A DNA stretch of 64,000 nucleotides from Vibrio intestinalis (GTDB taxonomy: Bacteria; Pseudomonadota; Gammaproteobacteria; Enterobacterales; Vibrionaceae), in assembly GCF_025195085.2 (NCBI RefSeq), contig NZ_JANAVY020000001.1, positions 1-64,000 on the forward strand, given 5' to 3'. Both the position numbers and the translations under genes were made by a program. Position 1 is the stretch's first letter; the number at the start of each line of letters is the position of its first letter. Below, in pieces: positions 59,254-64,000 of the stretch. The notes beneath the pieces are model-generated. The model did not search any database. It worked only from the letters and a program-made list of their open reading frames with translations, and was not told where the DNA came from.

Positions 59254-59630
59254 TATTTATTGCCACCATCTAGTAAATGCTGAAGAATCAAGCCCGTAAT
59301 CACAAGGACTATGAGTGTACCGCCAACAGTCGTAATCAGAATGTTCGTTGCGTTTGAAATTAACATATCGAAATGATCAATTATGCCTACACTAACGGGA
59401 ACGAAAAATAGAACCATGTAGCGGATAAAGAGGTTTGCACTCGGCCTGATCCAGTCCGACGGAACGAGACCACTCGTCATCAAGCCAAACAGAATCATCA
59501 TACCGATAATACTGCCAGGAATAGAAGTTTCTAGCAGGTGTTGAATGTTAATACCGGCCAGGAGACAGAGGGAAACTAGCCCCATGGACACAGCGTATCT
59601 GAGTATGTTTTTAGCCATATTTTTAGCCAT
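59253..59630 (-). CDS. lrgA: CidA/LrgA family holin-like protein
   Basis: 125 residues with four hydrophobic segments. The [14 protein letters not shown] motif is characteristic of CidA/LrgA. It probably works with the coupled LrgB. A second in-frame Met at residue 5 is an alternative start. I cannot tell the Lrg from the Cid role by sequence. Confidence 0.9.
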   Translation of the reverse strand: MAKNMAKNILRYAVSMGLVSLCLLAGINIQHLLETSIPGSIIGMMILFGLMTSGLVPSDWIRPSANLFIRYMVLFFVPVSVGIIDHFDMLISNATNILITTVGGTLIVLVITGLILQHLLDGGNK

Positions 59631-59694
59631 AAGTAATGAAATTATAAATTGTAGGGCGCTTGAGGCTAAGAGTTAATATCAATTGTAATTGGTA

Positions 59695-61119
59695 TTAAGA
59701 AATAAGCTTCTCAACGTATTGGTACACAGATTTTAATAGAGTGATTTTCTTTGTATCACTTTCATGTTCGTGAACTAAGTTTTCAAGATTCAGCATATAG
59801 TCGTCTATGCGACTTTGGAAGTAGTCTTGGCAATGATTTGCCCAGCGCTGCTGCTCCTGTTCATCGAGAGTCCACGGGTAATGACGGGCGCGGTAGCGAA
59901 ATAGCAACGGCGCAATACGGTCATCATTAAAACTAATGTCTAATACAGCAAGCTGGTTTGGATCGGTTTGACGAACAATATCCATTGCGGCCTTATCTGC
60001 TGGCGAGAAGAAACCATCATACAGCATGGTATCTACATCGTTTGATTTTTCGTATTCACGCTCAATGTTGTATAAACCAATCAGTTTTTCACGAATTTCA
60101 GGATGCTGCCTAATGATCTCTAAGTTCTTCAGGCACAACTGACGATCTATGCCAATCTTCTCTGCATTTTCTGCGGTCAATGTTTTTGCAGGCGCCAAAA
60201 TAGGGCACTTATTAAGGTGTACCAGTTTAACTGGTACAGGTAATTCATCAGGACCTAAATCACTGCGTTTGGTATACATACGTTGATGTAATTCCGCAAC
60301 ATCAAGATCAAGCAGTACTTGTGGGTCTTTGGCTAAGTCAACGGTAATCACGGCGTTTTGATTGGTCGGATGCCAAGCAACAGGCACAATCCAGCTCGTG
60401 TAATTACAATCGCGACCCAACATGCCAGACACATGCATTAGCGGCGTCATGTTAACGATATCGACTAAGTCATTTAGCTTGCGTTTATGACGCATATTCA
60501 AGAAGTAATCGAACAGCTTTGGTTGCGCCGCTTTTACTTTTTTCGCCATCTCAATCGTTGCAATAACATCGGCCATCGCATCGTGAGCATTTTCGTGTTC
60601 GATACCGTTAGCGACAGAAAGGTGCTCAAGTTTAAAGCTTGGGTAACCGTCTTCATTTTCAGGCCAAACCACACCCTCGGGACGCAGTGCGTGACACGCT
60701 CGCATCACATCGAGTAAGTCCCAACGCGAGTTGCCGTTTTGCCAGCTCCATGCGTATGGGTCAAAGAAGTTGCGGTAGCAGGTATAACGTGTCACTTCAT
60801 CATCAAAACGAATGCTGTTGTAACCCAAGCTAATGGTGTTTGGCGTTGATAACTGCTCGTGGATTTTGGCAATGAATTCTGGCTCAGGGAGACCTTGGCT
60901 AGCAGCAAGTTGCGGAGTAATTCCTGTAATGAGCGCAGCTTCAGGAGAAGGCAAGTAATCAGAGGGTGGTTGGCAGTAGATAACCAGTGGCTCACCGATG
61001 ATGTTAAAGTCTTTATCAGTGCGAACACCCGCAAATTGGCTTGGTCGATCTTTCGCTGGGCTTGTTCCCCACGTTTCGTAATCAAAGAAAAAAAACGTAG
61101 GCTGGTGGTCTTGCTGCAT
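59695..61119 (-). CDS. sbcB: Exodeoxyribonuclease I
   Basis: The start at 61119 (MQQDHQPTFFFFDYETWGT) gives 474 residues, the usual ExoI length; ten extra residues are possible upstream. It is a DEDDh exonuclease: DYETWG contains the first two acids and the HDAMADV segment the C-terminal catalytic His/Asp. The ExoI-specific C-terminal SH3-like and helical parts follow. It degrades single-stranded DNA 3' to 5' in mismatch repair and recombination. Confidence 0.95.
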   Translation of the reverse strand: MQQDHQPTFFFFDYETWGTSPAKDRPSQFAGVRTDKDFNIIGEPLVIYCQPPSDYLPSPEAALITGITPQLAASQGLPEPEFIAKIHEQLSTPNTISLGYNSIRFDDEVTRYTCYRNFFDPYAWSWQNGNSRWDLLDVMRACHALRPEGVVWPENEDGYPSFKLEHLSVANGIEHENAHDAMADVIATIEMAKKVKAAQPKLFDYFLNMRHKRKLNDLVDIVNMTPLMHVSGMLGRDCNYTSWIVPVAWHPTNQNAVITVDLAKDPQVLLDLDVAELHQRMYTKRSDLGPDELPVPVKLVHLNKCPILAPAKTLTAENAEKIGIDRQLCLKNLEIIRQHPEIREKLIGLYNIEREYEKSNDVDTMLYDGFFSPADKAAMDIVRQTDPNQLAVLDISFNDDRIAPLLFRYRARHYPWTLDEQEQQRWANHCQDYFQSRIDDYMLNLENLVHEHESDTKKITLLKSVYQYVEKLIS

Positions 61120-61446
61120 TATTTGTTTACCAAGTATCTGAAAACTCATTTGGTATTAGACCACTCAGCGCGTACTAAGGCAATGAAACTCACATCAATA
61201 GGCTAAAATGTACACCTTTGGTATGTCTTACTTTGCGGAGTGGCAGACCTGCAGAAACGCATTGTAGATTATCAATTTGTAACTAGCGCTAAATCGGTAC
61301 GATATACTTAGCGCGTTTGTTATTGGCAAATCATGAGCTGTACGACAAACCAATGTTTTAGTTATATTTTTAATGAAGTATTAGTTGAGGCGATGGAAGG
61401 AGTTTGGCACGATTCGTCGCAATTCAATCAACGTTAGGAAGTAACA
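61120..61446. other. Divergent promoter region between sbcB and the small conserved gene
   Basis: 327 bases. It should hold promoters in both directions; TAGGAAGTAACA before 61447 is the ribosome binding site of the next gene. No repeat or recognisable operator is seen. Confidence 0.45.
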
Positions 61447-61848
61447 ATGACATCCGTAATGGCGTATTACCAACATCGAGTCGATGGACCAGAGTTGGTG
61501 AATCATGAAAAAGAGCTGAGAACCTATCGAGATCTCGTGGCGCTATTTAATGATTTCCCTTGGGCTCGTGAAATGGAAATGTTTGAAAAGTATGAAGAGG
61601 GCGGTGGTTTTTACTTTGTACTCGGCGATGAAAATGGCATTCATGCGACTTACCAATATGTGCCGATGGAGCTGAATAAAGGTTGGCTTGAAATCAATGT
61701 GTTGCTAAAAGAAGGCTTTTTATTCTTTGGCAGACAAAAAGCCACCAAAGATTTTGATATTGTCAGTAATACAGAAGCACAGCAAAAAATCAAAGAGCTG
61801 TTTGAGTACTCGGTAGAGTCGCTTTATAAAAAGTATAAGAAGAAATAA
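61447..61848 (+). CDS. Conserved hypothetical protein upstream of creB
   Basis: 133 residues, soluble, alpha/beta. The chain is rich in aromatic and acidic residues (EEGGGFYFVLGDENG, LLKEGFLFFGRQK) and ends in a basic KKYKKK tail. No signal peptide or membrane segment is seen. I do not recognise a family. It starts a likely operon with the CreB/CreC-like genes, 40 bases ahead of the regulator. Confidence 0.7.
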   Translation: MTSVMAYYQHRVDGPELVNHEKELRTYRDLVALFNDFPWAREMEMFEKYEEGGGFYFVLGDENGIHATYQYVPMELNKGWLEINVLLKEGFLFFGRQKATKDFDIVSNTEAQQKIKELFEYSVESLYKKYKKK

Positions 61849-61888
61849 ACACTAGCAAGATGCCTTGGTGAAACAACGGAGAACCCTT

Positions 61889-62593
61889 TTGAGCGAGCAA
61901 GCAACAATCGTCATTATTGAAGATGAACCATCAATCGCAGATAACTTAATTCATGTTTTAGAAATGGATGGCTTTGCCACTCAGTGGTTTGCGACAGCAG
62001 GCGATGGGTTAAGCTACTTGCAGGACAATCCCGCTTGTTTGGTTGTGCTTGATGTTGGTTTGCCTGATGGTAATGGCTTCGAGTTATGTAAAACAATCCG
62101 TGATTTTTCCGCTGTGCCGATTATCTTTTTAACCGCGCGCAATGATGAAATCGATCGCGTGGTTGGCTTAGAGATCGGCGCAGATGACTATGTCACCAAG
62201 CCTTTTAGCCCACGGGAGATGCTTGCGCGTATTAAATTGAGAATCAAAGCGCGCCCAACTCAATCTGCAAGTTTAGAGGTTAAGCCATCTGAAAACCTTA
62301 TAACGCCAGATGATTTGCAAGCACATAACTTTGATTATGGGGTGGCAGGACAGATGCTTGGGCTTACCGCAGTCGAGTTTAAAATTCTGAGTAAGTTAAT
62401 TACCGTTGCCTCTAACGTGCTGAGTCGGGAGCAATTGATGGTCGCTGCGGATATGGCGCCAGAAGCGGCTTACGAACGCAATATTGACACACATATCAAG
62501 GCGATCCGCAATAAGTTGAAGCCATTTGGTATGGCTGAGCGGATCTGCACTAAAAGGGGTTTTGGCTATTACTACTCAGTTAAGGGCGAATAA
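61889..62593 (+). CDS. CreB-like OmpR-family response regulator
   Basis: Start TTG 61889, 7 bases after GGAG, gives 234 residues; the open frame extends to 61865 without a better site. The receiver has VIIEDEPSIAD, the phospho-site in VLDVGLPDGNGFELC, LTAR and TKPFSPREM; the VGLEIGADDYV stretch is very close to CreB. A winged-helix DNA-binding domain fills about 130-230 (DTHIKAIRNKLKP). CreBC in E. coli responds to growth conditions and metabolic state. The stop overlaps the sensor start by one base. Confidence 0.88.
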   Translation: MSEQATIVIIEDEPSIADNLIHVLEMDGFATQWFATAGDGLSYLQDNPACLVVLDVGLPDGNGFELCKTIRDFSAVPIIFLTARNDEIDRVVGLEIGADDYVTKPFSPREMLARIKLRIKARPTQSASLEVKPSENLITPDDLQAHNFDYGVAGQMLGLTAVEFKILSKLITVASNVLSREQLMVAADMAPEAAYERNIDTHIKAIRNKLKPFGMAERICTKRGFGYYYSVKGE

Positions 62594-64000
62594 TGAAACG
62601 CTGGCCTAGAATTCCGCTCGGACTGAGATTGTTCTTCCTCTATTTCCTTTTGGTGGGAATGACGGCTTATATGGTAAGTAAAATAGTCATTCAGGAACTA
62701 AAACCGACCGTAAGGCAAACAACCGAAGAAACTCTGGTCGATATGGCAAATTTGATTGCGGTGTTAGCGGAAGAGGATGTTGCTAACGGGAAAATGCCTG
62801 AAAGTAGATTCTCAAAGTTGCTCACAGCGTATGGAAAACGAGAACCCAACGCGCGCATTTGGGAGATTGGCAAAAAGTCCGTCAATCATCGTATCTATAT
62901 CACAGATAAAAATGGCATCGTGATTGCGGACTCTTGGCAGCAAGATGTCGGACAAGATTATTCGCAGTGGAATGATGTCTATTTAACACTGCGTGGTCAG
63001 TACGGTGCGCGCAGCACTTTTGAAGATCCCAAAGACCCGTTATCAACCGTAATGCACGTTGCAGCACCAATCTATCATCAAGGTGAAATTATCGGTAGCG
63101 TGACGGTTGCTAAGGCCAACCGATCAGTGCAGCCGTTTATCGATCTTTCTAAGCGTAATGTGTTGTATTGGATGGTGCTGATGAGTGGTCTGGTGCTGAT
63201 TGCTGGCGCTCTGTTCTCATGGCGTGTTAATGCGGCACTGTATAAGTTGGAAGACTACGCAGAAAAGATGGGTGAAGGGAAGAAAGTCTCAAAACCCGAA
63301 TTCCGAGTGTTTTATGAGTATGGCACGCTCGCCAATGCACTTGAAAAAATGCGCAACCAATTAGACGGTAAGCAATATGTTGAAGAATATGTTCAGACTC
63401 TAACTCATGAACTTAAAAGCCCGATCTCTGCCATTAAAGGTGCGAGTGAGATTCTACAGATGCCGTTGCCTGAAGAAAAAATCGCACGCTTCGCAAATAA
63501 TATCGAACGAGAAAGCGATCGCATGCAGTCTTTGGTCGATAAACTGCTAGAGCTTGCAAGGTTGGAAAAGCGCCCCCAGTTAGAGCAGCTTGAAGCTATT
63601 AATGTCCACCAGACTATCAATGAAGTGATTGTTGCTTCTGACGCTCGCCTAGCCAACAAGCGAGTAAATTGCGATTTAAGTGGCGAGAGTAAGCTTTCTA
63701 TTCAAGGTGACAGTTTCTTGTTCAAACAAGCTTTATTTAACCTAATGGACAACGCACTGGATTTTGTCTTCATTGAAGGTGAGATTAAGTGGAACATTGA
63801 GAAACATGATGGTTCGCTGGTTGTATCAGTTTTTAACACTGGCCCGCAGATCCCTGAATATGCGATGCCAAGGTTAACGGAAAGGTTCTACTCTTTAGCT
63901 CGTGAGAATGGGGTGAAAAGTACTGGCTTAGGGCTTAATTTTGTTGAACAAGTAGCCAAGTTGCACCATGGCCAATTATGTATAGAGAACGAAAATGATG
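62593..64000 (+). CDS. CreC-like sensor histidine kinase, truncated by the window end
   Basis: At least 469 residues read before the window ends. A membrane helix at about 10-29 is followed by a periplasmic sensor with a Cache/PAS-like look (ITDKNGIVIADS), a second helix (about 187-208), a HAMP-like linker, the H-box TLTHELKSPISAIKG with its phospho-histidine, and the ATPase domain with N-box LMDNALDF and G-box GLGLNFV. CreC-type order and motifs fit the adjacent CreB-like regulator; the kinase presumably phosphorylates it. Confidence 0.88.
   Translation, partial: MKRWPRIPLGLRLFFLYFLLVGMTAYMVSKIVIQELKPTVRQTTEETLVDMANLIAVLAEEDVANGKMPESRFSKLLTAYGKREPNARIWEIGKKSVNHRIYITDKNGIVIADSWQQDVGQDYSQWNDVYLTLRGQYGARSTFEDPKDPLSTVMHVAAPIYHQGEIIGSVTVAKANRSVQPFIDLSKRNVLYWMVLMSGLVLIAGALFSWRVNAALYKLEDYAEKMGEGKKVSKPEFRVFYEYGTLANALEKMRNQLDGKQYVEEYVQTLTHELKSPISAIKGASEILQMPLPEEKIARFANNIERESDRMQSLVDKLLELARLEKRPQLEQLEAINVHQTINEVIVASDARLANKRVNCDLSGESKLSIQGDSFLFKQALFNLMDNALDFVFIEGEIKWNIEKHDGSLVVSVFNTGPQIPEYAMPRLTERFYSLARENGVKSTGLGLNFVEQVAKLHHGQLCIENEND

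Noticed and set aside
1..64000. CRISPR arrays, tRNA or rRNA genes, insertion sequences, prophage or integron parts
   Set aside because: Reading both strands showed no direct-repeat array, no cloverleaf, no transposase or integrase frame and no attachment-site pattern.

Overview
The window is a chromosomal segment of a Vibrio species, probably chromosome 1. The evidence is a norspermidine pathway with a fused 2,4-diaminobutyrate aminotransferase/decarboxylase, the Vibrio alarmone synthetase RelV next to tpm and purT, an ExeM-type nuclease with a GlyGly-CTERM tail, an AttEFGH-type ABC system, and housekeeping genes such as gyrA, nrdAB and ubiG. Base composition and gene spacing look even throughout. 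I see no insertion sequence, prophage, integron, CRISPR array, tRNA or rRNA.

Layout. 1-10.6 kb: secreted nuclease (exeM-like), a DUF2867 dehydrogenase-like protein, a MATE exporter and an att-type ABC transporter operon. 10.9-14.1 kb: nhaA, then an OmpA-like lipoprotein and a TolC-family outer-membrane protein. 14.1-20.2 kb: a long structured leader and the three-gene norspermidine operon. 20.3-25.8 kb: a chemoreceptor, an ACT-domain regulator, a DUF3943 protein, a CinA-like protein and a small orphan. 25.8-31.5 kb: a Fur-box gene, the nrdA-nrdB-yfaE operon with NrdR-like and DnaA sites, and ubiG. 31.8-39.5 kb: gyrA, a LysE exporter, a small membrane protein, a second chemoreceptor, a DUF3581 protein and an unknown lipoprotein. 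39.8-46.1 kb: the histidine-utilisation genes hutC-hutI-hutG-hutU-hutH with HutC-like operators. 46.3-51.2 kb: a Spo0M-like protein, a DUF3187 outer-membrane protein, relV, tpm and purT (with a PurR box). 51.4-56.1 kb: a signalling module of an SLC13/DASS transporter, a cytosolic histidine kinase with a cyclic-nucleotide-binding-like domain, a stand-alone receiver and an HD-GYP protein. 56.2-61.1 kb: cdd, an acyltransferase, lrgB-lrgA and sbcB. 61.4-64 kb: a small conserved protein and a CreB/CreC-like two-component system cut by the window end.

How the genes work together. Several blocks are self-contained pathways: norspermidine synthesis, histidine degradation to glutamate, and aerobic deoxyribonucleotide synthesis with its cofactor-maintenance ferredoxin. 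Second-messenger signalling recurs: RelV for (p)ppGpp, the HD-GYP protein for cyclic di-GMP. Points most worth a second look are the structured leader of the norspermidine operon, the transporter-kinase-receiver-HD-GYP module, the apparent export signal on RelV, the Fur-box gene after the nrd operon, and the broken start region of the exeM-like gene. All start-site revisions below were made by eye from Shine-Dalgarno spacing and expected family length.
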